A DNA stretch of 64,000 bases from Pyrrhoderma lamaoense (Eukaryota > Basidiomycota > Agaricomycetes > Hymenochaetales > Hymenochaetaceae). The stretch is from NCBI GenBank assembly GCA_002794735.1, contig NBAZ01000003.1, positions 1,364,001-1,428,000 of the forward strand. The letters are read 5' to 3'. Positions 1 through 12,587 of the stretch are shown here, one piece after another (position 1 is the stretch's first letter; each line of letters opens with the position of its first letter). The translations under genes and the position numbers were made by a program. Under the pieces are notes generated by a model. It did no database searches, was not told where the DNA came from, and saw nothing but the letters and a program-made list of their open reading frames with translations.

Positions 1-857
1 ACATTAGCACGAGTGTTAGATGATATTGGGATGGAGGGTTTGTAAGCTGAAGAAGCGTTATTGCTGTTGTTATTAGAGTGCCGAGGAGGTATAGCACCGC
101 TACCAACGCCAACACCACTAACACCACCGTTACCAGCAGTAGCAGCATTTGTAACTGCACTAGCGGTAGCAAGAGAAGTAGAAGCGTGTCTCGGAGAAGC
201 CGGAAGAGTCGAAGACAACGGCCGCGCAGTCGTATCATACGTCGGAGTCTGTTGCAAAATAAGAGGCTTTCGCGCTGGCGACTCATTTTGTACTATCTCT
301 CCTGGGTTGGCAGCACCAGCGGCAGCAGACGACTCGGCAATAGGGTTAGAGAGACGTAGGTCAGTAGGAGAATAGATGCCAGAGTCATCTTTAGACTGTC
401 TATATGAGTCGCGTGGATAAGGAGCTTGTGTCACGTAAGATGTAGTTGTAGGCTCATATTGGGATTGGGTGTACAGCCTACGGTCCCCCGGATCTTGATA
501 TTGCTGCTGCTGATGTTGAGTCGTCTCATAAGGAGAGGGCATGACAGGTACTGGAGCATCGTACATCGCAGACTGTTGGTTTTGCTGCTGTTGCTGTTGA
601 TACGGTGGGGACGATGCGTCGAGAGACATACTGTTATTATTATTGTTGTTGTTGTTGGTGATATTAATGTTACTATTGCTGTTATTGTCAAAACCCTGCT
701 TCTCCACCGGGTACTCGTTATACGAAGATGAGCGAGAAGGGTTCATGCGGGGAGCATACTGACGCTCTCTGTAAGAGTTATACTTTGCCGTCGGGACAAA
801 TATTTGTTGACCGTCTGAACTGAAAGCGTCCACTGGTTGGTGATATGCGGTCGCCAT
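1..857 (-). CDS. Q/N-rich protein, N-terminal part only (runs off window)
   Basis: The minus frame is open from an ATG at 857 to the window edge, giving 285 codons without a stop. The N-terminus starts MATAYHQPVDAF and leads into low-complexity sequence: an asparagine run (about residues 60-70), glutamine runs (about 85-95 and 115-120), then Ser/Thr/Pro- and Ala/Gly-rich stretches. No folded domain is visible in this part. Such disordered Q/N/S tails are common at the N-termini of fungal transcription factors, RNA-binding and deadenylase-type regulators, but nothing here decides between them. The 5' side is a GA/GT-rich region of about 1.2 kb that fits a promoter. The frame is certain; the function is unknown. 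Confidence 0.75.
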   Translation of the reverse strand, partial: MATAYHQPVDAFSSDGQQIFVPTAKYNSYRERQYAPRMNPSRSSSYNEYPVEKQGFDNNSNSNINITNNNNNNNNSMSLDASSPPYQQQQQQNQQSAMYDAPVPVMPSPYETTQHQQQQYQDPGDRRLYTQSQYEPTTTSYVTQAPYPRDSYRQSKDDSGIYSPTDLRLSNPIAESSAAAGAANPGEIVQNESPARKPLILQQTPTYDTTARPLSSTLPASPRHASTSLATASAVTNAATAGNGGVSGVGVGSGAIPPRHSNNNSNNASSAYKPSIPISSNTRAN

Positions 858-964
858 TTGGGTTAAGTAGTTTACTGATTGTTATCTTTTTCCACCGCTT
901 CTTCGTTCCGCTCGAAGACCCTATTCCAAAAAGAGAGAGAATGTACGTGTGTGGAGGGGAAAAG

Positions 965-992
965 AGAAAGAGAGAGAGAGAGAGAGGAGAGA
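965..992. repeat. (GA)n microsatellite
   Basis: Alternating AG dinucleotides, about 100 nt upstream of the start codon of the Q/N-rich gene. On the coding strand this is a CT-rich tract, a common feature of fungal core promoters and 5' leaders. Confidence 0.8.
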
Positions 993-1401
993 GACGGGAA
1001 GAGATAGTTACCCGTCGCCAAATAGGCAAATAGCGCTAAAACGCGAGAGGGACGGATGACTGGTTTTTTTATGTGATTACGGGAGAGTGGGGAGAGTGGG
1101 GTTGGATGGAAGATGATCAAAATCAAAAAAATCTGAAGGAGAGGTGCGTTTCTTATTTTTTTCTGGAAAAGTAGAGGATGAGAAAGGGGATGATGATGGA
1201 TAGTGAATTACGCGGGGAGGGAATTGCAAAAAGCACACACGACGGGCACGGTGGCCGCCACGGAAGGAATAAGGAACCGACGACAAAGAACGCGGGACAA
1301 CGGACGACTTTGGATTGTGGGGACTGTTGGGAAAGGAGGACGGAGGATGAGCGGACGAGGAGGAAGAAGAAAGTTTGTTGTACGGAGGGGCGGAGGAAGA
1401 A

Positions 1402-1470
1402 TGTGCGTGTGTGTGACACTGTGTGTGTGTGTGTGTGTGCGTTATATGTGTGTGTACGTGAGTGCGTGTG
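1402..1470. repeat. (GT)n microsatellite
   Basis: Nearly pure GT dinucleotides at about 1419-1440 with flanking interrupted GT/TG repeats. Confidence 0.8.
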
Positions 1471-1742
1471 CAAAAGGAAGGTGACGACACTCGACTCGGG
1501 GGCAAGTGAACAAACAGAGTGAGTGAGAGCGAGCGAGCGACGTGACCGTTCGCTAAGTGCCCGGTTCTTCTACCGTTTGCGGGGAGGGAGGGGTGGGTGT
1601 GTCTACGTACAAACAGGGTACTTATCTCTCACGCCGTCCTTGCTCAACACAAATATTTGGGGATTCATAAGAGTACGCCCTCCGATTAGTCTCTGGCTCT
1701 CGTTTAGGGGCAAGCCAACTCGCGGAATCAATATTAATAGTT

Positions 1743-1761
1743 CATCATCATCATCATCATC
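1743..1761. repeat. (TCA)n microsatellite
   Basis: About six TCA units in non-coding sequence. A similar trinucleotide run near 2178-2206 lies inside the acidic C-terminal tail of the chromodomain gene. Confidence 0.75.
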
Positions 1762-2151
1762 AACGATCCATTTCTGCTCGACTGTCTGTATATATCATAA
1801 ATCTATTAAACTATCAAACCTATTGACGACTATTTATTAATTATCAGTCCTATTTCTCTATTAATAACCATTGCATCTCAAGAAAGCAATATCACTCATG
1901 TACTTTATTAAAAAAAGACATATACTCATATCCGAGACATCAACGCGGAGGCATACCGTCATGACAGTTCCCCGCCCCCTTTCTAAGAAATCTTCCTCAT
2001 TGAAATCAATGTCAAGCAACAGCGTCATGCGAGATTCAGATTGTCTTCCGTGCAAGGGGCAGAACTGCTACTCATCCCTTCTAGGACCATCAGCCCCGAT
2101 TGAAATCAGTGAGGGTCTTCAATCCAAGTCTGTACCAGCCACACATCATCA

Positions 2152-5100
2152 TCAGTCATCACTATCTTCGCCATCACTGCCATCATCATCATCATCATCA
2201 TCAGCCTCCGCCCACCTGTTCTCAAACGTATCCGCCATCTCCGGCGCATCCTCCCTAATAACCCAGGCTGGCTCCCAGGTCCTCTCCTCGGGCCCATACC
2301 CCAACCAATCGACCAGATACATATCCTCCCCATCCTTCCCAACCCCTTTATCCACAATCCCATTAACAACAAACACCTTCCTAGCTCTTTCCTTACCCCC
2401 TTTCCCTCCCTCTTTGATTCGCACAATCTCTCGATCAGCTTCATTCCACGCTTTGGGTAAAGTAGGATATCGACTCATCTCTATCGTCTTCGGTTTAAAT
2501 CGTTTCCTTCGACCAGACCCTTTCTTCCCTCCCTCATCCAATAACCGAATATACTTTTGCACCTCGCATAAAGTATGCTCAACATCCACCAACGTCATCT
2601 TCCTCTTCCTCTCCCTCTTCTCATCCTCCCTTCGCCCACCAAATAAACAGGCTCAACTCCAACCCTCCTAAACATCTCCTCCTGCTTCTCCATCATCCAC
2701 CGAATCAACCCAGCCTCTCTACCTTTCACCATCCCCTCCGGCCCAAAACACTTCTTCAACCCAGCCTCAGCCCCACAGCCAGCAATAACGAAATCATTCT
2801 CCCCAAATTTCAAAAGCGGACTATAAGACAAATTCAACAAGAGCTGGTACGCAATAAAGTCTCCCGATCCGGGAAAAGCGTAGATAGCATCAAACGCATC
2901 CGACATGTACTCCGCTTCTTGGAGTTTCTCGAGTAATCCGTTGTTCATCATCACCTCTAACAACACCAGATGGTTCTCGTGTGCGCTTGGACAGCCCATC
3001 TTGGGTGGGAACTTTTGGAAGGAAGACGTGTACAGCGCTCCGTTCGTTTTTAAACACTTTTGAAGAGCATCCGCGTACCGAGCTCTCGAATACGTTTTCC
3101 AACAAAGTCCTTGTCCTTGTCCTTGCCCTCGTTCTCGTTCTTGTCCTGGTCCTAACAACTCCTTCTCCAAAAACTCGTACGTCTCGACGCGTACAAAAGA
3201 GCTATAAAGAAGTACACGAAACAAGATCTCTTCAGGCTCTTGCGACCCCCTTTCGATCACCTCCTTTATGAGAAATTGACATCCTCTGTCGGCCACTCGG
3301 AAGACACTGCAGAATCGGTTCCTTCGGAGAATGTCATCTGACGTCCAACTGTCGTTAATGGGTTCGTCATTCGTTTTTAAAAAAAAGAGAGAGAGCGTTA
3401 AGAGGAGATGGAAAGTTTTAAGTTTAGTGGAAACAACGAAAGAAAGAAAGCGGAGAAAGCGTTAAAAAGAGAGAGAAATAGAGCACGAGAGCGCGAGAGC
3501 GAGAGTGCATGAGTGAGAGTTAGACTAAGATACATTAATTGGTTATCTTAGAGCAAAACTTACACTTTAATTCTATCAAATAAAAGCATTTGATAATAAC
3601 ATATAAAACATAAGATTGTGTATAAATGCAGCATTAGCCACTTCATTAAAGAAAAAGAATCATAGAAAGACTTTTTTCTCTCTCTTTTCATTTATACAAG
3701 TTACTTTGCTGTTTGCCAACATTGATTTTTATTGATGATAAGAGGTAAAAAGACTGAGTTCTTCCTCATAAAAATAAGTCAGTCTTTTTAACCCATAACC
3801 ATCAATATATACTCCTCTTTCCCCAGTTTTCATGTTAAGCCCAACATAATAATAAACCACACTCCACTCTCCAATAAAAAAAAGAAAAAAGGTTTTTAAA
3901 AAAAAAAAAAAGAGAGGGAAAACTCACGGCCAACACACCCTTTTCCTTCTCTTCATCTCAACAGCATGTCTCTCAGCAGCATACTCCCAAAAGATATAAA
4001 ACCCAGGTTTAGTGATAAACCTCACACCATCCACCTCAATTGCAATCTTCTTGATTCCTGTCCCTCTTTTCTTTGATATCGTCGATGCTTTCGATTTCGT
4101 TTTCGTCTGCATCTGCGTCTGCATCTGCATTTTCGTCTTCATATTCGAGACATTCTTTTCGGTATACGTCCCCGCATGAGCGCGTTTTTCGGGAACGGTC
4201 TTCTCTGCATGTTTTTCCGCCTGATGAGCCTTCGATGGGGGAGATGGATTGTGACTGGTAGAAGTTGCGAGTGAGGTGGAGGTGAAGCTCGTACATGACT
4301 CGATCTTGATATCGATGACGACGACGACGACGACGAAACCGATTGTTCAGAAGAAGCCAAACCAGGGTCAGGTCCACGGTCATGGTCGCATTTATGATTG
4401 AACTTATGATCCTGGTCCCGGCCCTGGTCCTTGTTGTGGTTTTGATTTGGTTTTGGTTTTGGTTATCAACCCGATCCCGGTTCCACAGGCTGACAAGATC
4501 TGGGAAGGCACGACCACGACTTTTCTTAGATCTAGCTCCAACTTCGACTTCGACTTTGCCTCCGTTTTCGTTTGCATGGACGTGTCTAGCCTTCTCACCA
4601 CCCTCACCACCACCAACACCGTTACCACCATCGCAGTCCTCGCTGACTCCGACTCCGACTCCAGCTCCAGCTTGGTGCGCATCCCCAGCTTGATGCCCAT
4701 CTGAACCCTCAAGTCCAAGACGCCTCCGTTTCCTACTTCCCTCCAACTCTCCCGCCTCTCTCTTAGGGAATGTGACAGACACGTTAGGTATCGCCTCAGC
4801 ATTCGACGACGCCTTCGACACCAAGACAGATCTCGAGGTAGGGTTAAAGTTGAAGTTGGAGTTGGAGTTGAAGACACGGTTAACCTTAACCCTTGAGTTG
4901 GGGTTCGAGTCGGAGTTGGTGGTGGTGATGCCAATTTTTGCTTTAGCGACATTTGTAGTCGTGGGCGTGGTCGTACGCGGAGGCAGTGGCATCACCGTCG
5001 TCGTCATCACAGAAGGAGGAGGAGGAGGAGGAGGAGGTAGGGTGGTAGCTGACGCGGTTTTCGTAGTTGGGGTAGTAGTAGAAGTAGTAGCAGTAGTCGA

Positions 5101-5593
5101 CGTCGTGATAACATCATTGTCATTACAGCCGCCAAGGATGGTCATGGTGATGGCGCTGGCAGGAGCAGTCGCAGTAGTAGCAGAGGAAGTAATAGTAGTG
5201 GTAGTTTCAGTGCCACAAACACCACTTATAGCGGCATTACCATCGTCGGCACCCCTAGGCACACCAACGACAGAACAAGCGGCAGACGTGTCCAACAAAG
5301 TATTCAAAGCACTATTACGAGTGTCGTCGTCATCAGGAACAGTAGAGTCAGAATAGTCAGAGCTAGGAACAGTAAGGTAGGTTTCACTAGAAGGTCGATA
5401 GGTGTTGACTCCTTGCTCCTCGAATTCTTGCATAGTCAGCACGGAACAAGAAATTACGACAACCACGGCAACGAAACGGGTCCTCGGTACATCCATCTCC
5501 ATTCTCGTCACTTCCACTCATCCTCAACACTAAACTCATCCTCCTGCACACATCCGAATTCGAATCTGTATCACTGCTTTCCCACCAATCCAT
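2152..5593 (-). CDS. 5-hmdU DNA kinase helical-domain and chromodomain protein (frame breaks)
   Basis: Predicted nuclear chromatin protein. Conserved blocks in order: (1) the exon ending at 3928, with GFYIFWEYAAERH; (2) after an intron at 3349-3927 (donor GTGAGT, acceptor GACAG), WTSDDILRRNRF and CQFLIKEVIERGSQEPEEI, the helical domain named after 5-hydroxymethyl-deoxyuridine DNA kinase; (3) GLIRWMMEKQEEMF, then MTLVDVEHTLCEVQKYIR; (4) a chromodomain, MYLVDWLGYGPEERTWEP, followed by an acidic tail. Family knowledge, from memory: these domains occur together in Agaricomycete proteins linked by comparative genomics to thymine-type base modification. The T/N/S-rich N-terminal region (about 4036-5517) is low complexity. 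The start at 5593 (MDWWESSDTD) is a guess. The frame changes near 2605 (after PVYL), near 4440 and near 4320, so this copy may be inactive or the sequence may contain errors. The 579-nt intron is long for this window. Confidence 0.65.
3744..3800. repeat. Inverted repeat inside the long intron
   Basis: A left arm (about 3744-3760, containing TAAAAAGACTGA) is matched by its reverse complement at about 3779-3800 (TCAGTCTTTTTA), with a loop of about 20 nt. It lies in the predicted 579-nt intron of the chromodomain gene. It could be a small foldback element remnant or chance in an A/T-rich stretch. Confidence 0.45.
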
Positions 5594-5775
5594 GTTATTT
5601 TTTCAGTTGCCGTTGTCAGTTGTCCTTGGCTGCTCCCTCTTAACCGCTCCGCTCTTCCTGCCCTAAAAAACAATGTCGTATAGGCTGCAATTGAAGCGTC
5701 AAGTCCACCTCGAATCAAGTTGCCCCATCCGACTACGGGACGAACGTAAGAAGGAAGAAAGATGAGAAGGGATGT

Positions 5776-5809
<34 letters not shown>

Positions 5810-6354
5810 GGACGAGTAAGATACACTAGGGGATTCTCAAGCCTTAAGCTTAAACCTGGACCATGACAAAGGGGGTGTTGGGAGAAACGAAAGAAGAAGC
5901 CAAGCTGAGGTGAAACGAAAAGAAGAAACAGGAAAACATATGTAAGAAGAAATTAAATTATGAATGTTAATTCATTATGAAACAAGGGGGACACGCATAA
6001 AATTGGTTGATATCAGCTACTTTGCATATCAGCGATACAAACATCCGTTGTTTCTTTTCATATCTACGGTATTCAGTGTAGAAGTCAACTTCATTTTTTG
6101 GAGGATTGAATGAGGAGACAATGCACATGATGAGGAAGGTTGAATGTGCGTGACAAAGGATATGTTCCTCCCTTCCAACTCCAACAATATTGTCTTTTAA
6201 TGTATTTCCTCTGTTTTTTGTCAGTCGTCACAAACTACGTACAAAAAATGGATTTTGTGATTCTATACATTATTAGATAGTCAAATGAGTGAAGGAGGTA
6301 GAAGGGGGAGATATAAAATTAGTAGAAAACGTAAAAGAGCCCATTCTATCCCAC
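5594..6354. other. Intergenic between chromodomain gene and NDUFS7 3' end
   Basis: No gene is supported. It holds a (GA)n tract at about 5775-5808 next to the presumed start of the chromodomain gene, then AT-rich sequence that should include the 3' UTR of the NDUFS7 gene. Confidence 0.5.
5775..5808. repeat. (GA)n microsatellite
   Basis: An uninterrupted run of GA dinucleotides with a short extension. On the minus (coding) strand it is a CT-rich tract about 190 nt before the presumed ATG of the chromodomain gene. Confidence 0.8.
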
Positions 6355-7542
<1,188 letters not shown>

Positions 7543-8337
7543 GACAGATGCGGAGAAGGATGATTGGAATGGCTGAGACTTGACTGGCCAGTAGTACTTG
7601 ATCCAATAGGTAAGCATATTACGTCATATTGTAGTAGCATTATTTCTAGTAACTTACTTAGTATTTCAACGACAACTTCAGTGTAGACATTAGTCATACC
7701 CTTTAGAGACACAGTCAAGAGTCACTCAGAGTACTTTGTAATTTAACACAGCACTCAAGTTTCTCTCTCAACACCATTCATACGTTTCCCTCTGAATTTC
7801 TGGCTTTTCTCTCAAGGGTAAACAAGAGTCTCTATAATTTTTTCTCTGATAGGAATTTGTGACACAAAGCATCTGGATATAAACGAAGATCCTCATGCTT
7901 CTACCACAGCATATGACTGAGGAAAAGTACACCAATGTAGAATGCAAGTACTCTGTTATCTGTCAAGGCCCTTCCCTTTGTCAAAATAAGACAGATCGAA
8001 ATCTACATTTACATTCGTCGTCAAGGCAACTCTTGATTACTCTATGACTGGGACATGCATCTTATACATGTATTATAGAGATACAATGGGGTCGCTCTTT
8101 ATTATTGTCAAGATTTGATTGGAAGGATGTCGATCAATACTAACTCACTGCTTCTGCGTATAAATATGTACCACAACAACTGAGATGCCTCTCACCCTTT
8201 CTCACCCTGTTAACTTGACAACTCCAAACTTTGTCCATAACACTGTTTTTCCCTACGGATCAGGGCAAATAACATTCGGTAAGTTCAGCTCTAGCTGCGA
8301 TATCTCACTTTATATAGATTGACGGACGCTTTTAGAA
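7543..8337. other. Intergenic, divergent promoter region
   Basis: Lies between the NDUFS7 start and the F-box-like gene, which point away from each other, so it should contain both promoters. I see no further gene or repeat. Confidence 0.5.
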
Positions 8338-9295
8338 ATGGATAGTAAGGCAGCACCGACCACAATCCTTAGTATACCGAATGAAGTACTCGCAGATATA
8401 GTTTTGCTCAGCATACCAGAAGAAAAATGTCCTTCACTTAATGAGTCGCCCCTAAATATTTCTCATGTATGCCGTAGTCTCAGACAGCTCACACTAAATA
8501 CGCCCCTTCTTTGGAACCACTTATCAATTCAAATAACTTCTTCAAAGTCAGATTGCCAGCAGATGCAGCTTTTGAAGCATTGGGTCGAGAGATCAGGCTC
8601 TGCGCCATTGGACTACAGTATCTCATGGACCTCGTTATCCGGTCCCGAGACTTTCAAGAAGATAGCCACCATACTCACACCTACGATGGATCGATGGCGT
8701 TCAATTGCGCTGCTAGTAGACCCTGCCTCATCAAATTTCAAATTTGGACTTTACACTCACCATGAAGCAATAGCGATGCCAGCACTGGAAATTTTTGATA
8801 AACGCAGAAGAAAGCTTACTTTTCCGCAAAATCGATTTATCTGATTCGACGCGGTTAAAAACCTTAGCTCTTTCACATATACCAAGATCACAATGGCATG
8901 AAATCGCTCCAACAATCAATAGCGAATATCTGACTGACCTATCTATTTCTCTTTCTGGTCCTACTTATATTCGTGATTATATCTGTCTGATGGATGTACT
9001 GTCAAGATGCCCTCAGCTGACCAGACTCTCTATTCCCGGGTTCGGTTTTTGGGATAAAGAAGCGGAAACTGACCCTATATCAATACTCAATGAGGTGTCC
9101 TTTATCACCATGGAGCGCCTGACGTTATTAGACATTCGTAATGGAGACTGGTCATATTTAATCATACGAAAACTGGTGGCTCCCTCTCTTGTTCGCTCAA
9201 CAATTGACCTTAACTCCACGAACTCCCTAGAATTAATGAAACTTATACAACGCTCAAACAGACAGCTTGGTGTTCTTGTATATCCGAATCAATGA
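8338..9295 (+). pseudogene. F-box-like protein with one frame break
   Basis: The N-terminus reads ILSIPNEVLADIVLLSIPEE followed by LNISHVCRSLRQLTLNTPLLW, the usual F-box-like pattern of Agaricomycete proteins (substrate receptors of SCF ubiquitin ligases). The first frame stops at 8844, but the sequence continues in another frame from about 8797 (INAEESLLFRKIDLSDS) to a stop at 9295, with LRR-like leucine spacing such as LTDLSISLSG and LTRLSIPGFGF. The change of frame falls at a run of five T at 8792-8796 and no intron fits there. The joined product would be about 318 aa, shorter than many relatives (about 400-550 aa). The single-base defect could be real decay or a sequence error. Confidence 0.6.
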
Positions 9296-10849
9296 CAAGA
9301 ACAAGCCCATGGGTGACTCTATATAGAGACGCTCTATATTTTCGTACTGAACACAGCTGTCGAAACAGTAATCCTATGTGTCATATGAAACGGCCTCAAG
9401 GATACAGTATTCGATGATAATCTGTAGCTTAGTGAAACCCCCCAATCTTATAAATATCAGACCTTTTTTACCCTATCTTACTATATTTTATCTGCTTGTA
9501 AACGAAACATACTACGATTGATTTTTGCTTATTCCTACTGCTTAAACAAGATTAACGATTTGAGCTTGCAGCCCGGTCTAGTCAAAGGACTATGATATTA
9601 TGGACTCTAACATAGTCTTCGCAATCACCACAATGAGGTATCTTCGCGGTTAGTACATGCCAGATCGTATAATATGAGCATAAAGCTTTTGGAATCAATA
9701 AAATCCATCAGACTCTTTTCATATGGGATATAATTTAACATCTAGACTTGTACTCTCGCGCAGGTCTAAACACAACATACTTGCAATCAGTAACGCCCCT
9801 GTAATCTTGATACGATAGGAAAATATAACAAGAATAATAAGTTTTATACATTAAACATGAGGGATTTTCTAATAGTAGTGAAATAACCAGGTTAACCGAC
9901 ATGTGTAGAGGCGCACAGAAGCTTTGGGTAGGGTGGCTTTACCGATGAAGTATTTTAGTCAGCACCTTATGTTATTGTATGTAATCCACATTTTGATAAC
10001 AGCCACGGATTTGATGGTCTTTATTCTATCAAGGCTCAAAGTTATATACTATCAGGCGGAAGACGATTCAAAAAAAAACCAGTTTGGAAATGGAATAGTT
10101 TGACTCATCCCATAAAACTATGTACTTAGTCTGTATATAAGCCCCTTTATTAAGCTTATGAGCTATAAGCTATGAGGAAGGCGAGGGAGCGAATTACCGA
10201 TATCCAGAGTATGGGAAATATCTTCGTTTCTTAACACAAGTTCCGGTTACCTAATTTCTCTTGCAAATCTTTCTATACGGTTTTAGAGATCAGAATGTGT
10301 CGATCCACTATAAGCATGCATCTGTTTGAGCGCATAATCTTTTACTACTCGACGTACTGGAAGAGTTAGCCTCTTTCCTGTTTGGGGTATACTTCCAAGC
10401 TGACGCTTTACTTCCATGGGCCATACTTTAGATTGGAAACAAGGAGATTGTACCGATACCTGACCTCGTTTGTCGCATTCACGAACATGCAATTTGGTTA
10501 CTTTTCAAATAAGTCAGGGCAGGATTGTGCAATATAGATAATTAGGCCAATTCGATCCGATTAGACAGGAGGAATGTCTGGGAAGAAAACCAATTTTTTT
10601 TCACGAACTCATAACAGGCCGCCGTATAGCTCTGATAAACTTGTGCTACTAGGCTAACCGCCCAATCTGTATTCGTCATCTGCTTTTTAGCATAAAGAGT
10701 AATATTCTCCGAAACGGGGGAATTCTCAGCATCCAATAAGTTCCCTACGGGATCGAAGACACCGTATTGATACATATTACTTGTCAGTGATGCCTATATA
10801 AAATGAAGTGTTATTTATACTTCGCACATCAGCATAAATCCTCACAAAA
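9296..10849. other. Gene-poor stretch with weak minus-strand ORFs
   Basis: AT-rich. Two minus-strand ORFs, 10775-10542 (77 aa, MYQYGVFDPVGNLL) and 10492-10283 (69 aa), are adjacent and have coding-like composition. They could be exons of one small or decayed gene, but I recognise no family and see no convincing splice pair. Nothing else is visible. Confidence 0.4.
10542..10775 (-). CDS. Hypothetical protein, possibly a decayed exon
   Basis: A 77-codon open frame with balanced composition (DPVGNLLDAENSPVSENITL). The start at 10775 has a TATAAAATG-like sequence at about 10795 on the other strand, so promoter evidence is ambiguous. No homolog recognised. May belong with the ORF at 10283-10492. 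Confidence 0.25.
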   Translation of the reverse strand: MYQYGVFDPVGNLLDAENSPVSENITLYAKKQMTNTDWAVSLVAQVYQSYTAACYEFVKKNWFSSQTFLLSNRIELA

Positions 10850-12448
10850 ATGGGTAACAATGCGAGTAGACCGAGTGATTTATTCTATCCCGATAACCCA
10901 AACCGTAGGGTTCGAGTTCGGCAGTTGAGAGATGATGTGCAAAGCTTTTGCAACGAGTTCAACGAAATCGAAAAGTACAGGTGTGATGTTACTTATATAT
11001 CCAACTAGATTATTTGTAACTTGTACTCAATTTAGGGACAAAATTCTCAGTGAGATGAAGCCTCGCCTATGTAGATTATTAGAGAAGTATGGCTACGGAC
11101 TCCGGAAGAACTTGACATTGTGGTACAAAAGACACTTAAAGATCGGCTCTCGAAGAGTATCGAAATTATAAAAAACGGTGAGTCGAAAACTGCATTGATG
11201 CGCCGTGAGCTCATCAGCGATATGCATTCCTCAGGATTAATGAGCATGATATACTTGTTTCAACCCTTTTCCAGATAACCAGTGTCATCTCTGTTACAAG
11301 CGGTATCTTCCTCGGTGGCTTAGTTGCACTCGGAATTATGACTGGAGGTATGGCTTTGGCCACTGTAAAAACGATCAGAGGCGCTTTGGCTGTCTCCGGT
11401 GCTTCAGCTCTTTCTTCGAAGAGTTTGAGGGAGTGCAAGAACGCTCTGTGAGTTATTTCATTTTAACCTCAAAGATATAATCTGAATATAAACAACTGAT
11501 AAGAACATGAGGAAATGCATCAAAGAACTTTATTACAAAAGGTTTGAAGCAAGAAAAGCCCTAGAAGAGATGAAAGCAATATCTGGCTGGATAGAAAGTA
11601 TACGTAAGTCAAGAAGTTTGGCGTTGAATTGAGTATACTTATACTTGTATAAGTTTTTTGGCTAAACGATCCGCAGTTTAGCGAAAATGAAGAGATCACG
11701 AAGAAAAAAATTGAAGGGAACTTTGGGAGAGACTTTGACAAGTCCAAAGCACCATATGTCTTGCAAGTTCAGTAACAACATGAGGTGTTCGTCGCATCTG
11801 TTATTAATTACAATTTCTAGTGCCTTGAATACAGGATTTAGAGCGCGGAGCTTGGACAAATGAAGACCCTCCCAGCGAGAATCTCACATATCGAATAAGA
11901 TTCTTCATCTAGGAATCGCAAATCCTATGTCGTTCAGCAATATAGCTGGTTTGAAGGTGGGTTTAGAAACACATTGCTAAAAGTCGGAAACAGAAAACTC
12001 AACAATGATATAAAGGCAGAAGAAGCTAGTCTTTTATCTCAGATAAACCTAGATCTACTGATTCAACCTCGAAGGTATGGGAAGAAGTTTTCCTCTACTC
12101 GAGCACATAATCACCGTCTCGTACAAATAGATAAAATTGGAGTATCAAAACGAGAAGAATCATGGCTATTTGGAACTTACATTTTTAACAAGTGATAAAA
12201 CCTCGTGTACGGCTTTTGGAATAGACGTCTGTCTCAAATTCTTCTTATTAAAGTTGCTTTTGACCCTTAACTTATCGTTACCTTGTCAGGACGATAAATG
12301 GACCATAACATACGAATCAGGGATGGATGTCTTCTCCGATTTAAAGGGATTGAATTCAAAGAGTCTGAAATTTACATTGCGGAGTCATAATAGCGGTGTT
12401 ATCTTTGAGGGATGTAGATTAAACATACTATCGTACACTGTTTCTTAA
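10850..12448 (+). pseudogene. Unrecognised helical protein with hydrophobic centre, several frame breaks
   Basis: A plausible gene starts at ATG 10850 with MGNNAS, an N-myristoylation-like start. A first exon encodes a helical segment ending FNEIEKYR (intron donor near 10980). Then come a block with TPEELDIVVQKTLKDRL, a strongly hydrophobic glycine-rich stretch at about 11290-11400 (GIFLGGLVALGIMTGG) that could form a membrane hairpin, a block KELYYKRFEARKALEEM, then FWLNDPQFSENEEITKKK, and a C-terminal part with DDKWTITYESGMDVFSDL ending at 12448. Good GTGAGT and GTAAGT introns join several blocks, but frames clash near 11040-11085, near 11400 and around 11830-11970. I recall similar unnamed Agaricomycete proteins but cannot name the family. 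A long helical protein with a central hydrophobic hairpin suggests membrane insertion; that is inference only. Confidence 0.5.
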
Positions 12449-12587
12449 AAGAGAGACGTATTTTATGTAGTAATGTAATGGCAACGACCAGTGAGATTAG
12501 TGATGTAATGACTATCTACAAACTAAATTACATAATATAATAATTAGTGCCTCAGATTGTGCCTCACGTCGCTCTAAAATAACTGAC

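Larger units (their letters stand above)
858..2151. other. Intergenic region, likely promoter of the Q/N-rich gene
   Basis: No coding exon is supported. The stretch is purine/pyrimidine-skewed with several microsatellites (GA at about 965-992, GT at about 1402-1470, TCA at about 1743-1761). Short ORFs on both strands follow these repeats and show no domain. The distal part (about 1860-2151) probably holds the 3' flank of the chromodomain gene. Confidence 0.5.

Noticed and set aside
1077..1522. His/Ser/Thr ORFs on both strands
   Set aside because: They follow the GT/CA microsatellite and are open only because of repeat composition.
1871..2671. 266-codon plus-strand ORF
   Set aside because: It is antisense to the chromodomain and acidic tail exons; Ser/Pro-rich composition comes from the complementary acidic and Arg/Gly codons. 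No domain.
4772..5356. 194-codon plus-strand ORF (Val-rich)
   Set aside because: Mirror of the Thr-rich low-complexity part of the minus-strand gene; Val codons are complements of Thr/Asn codons.
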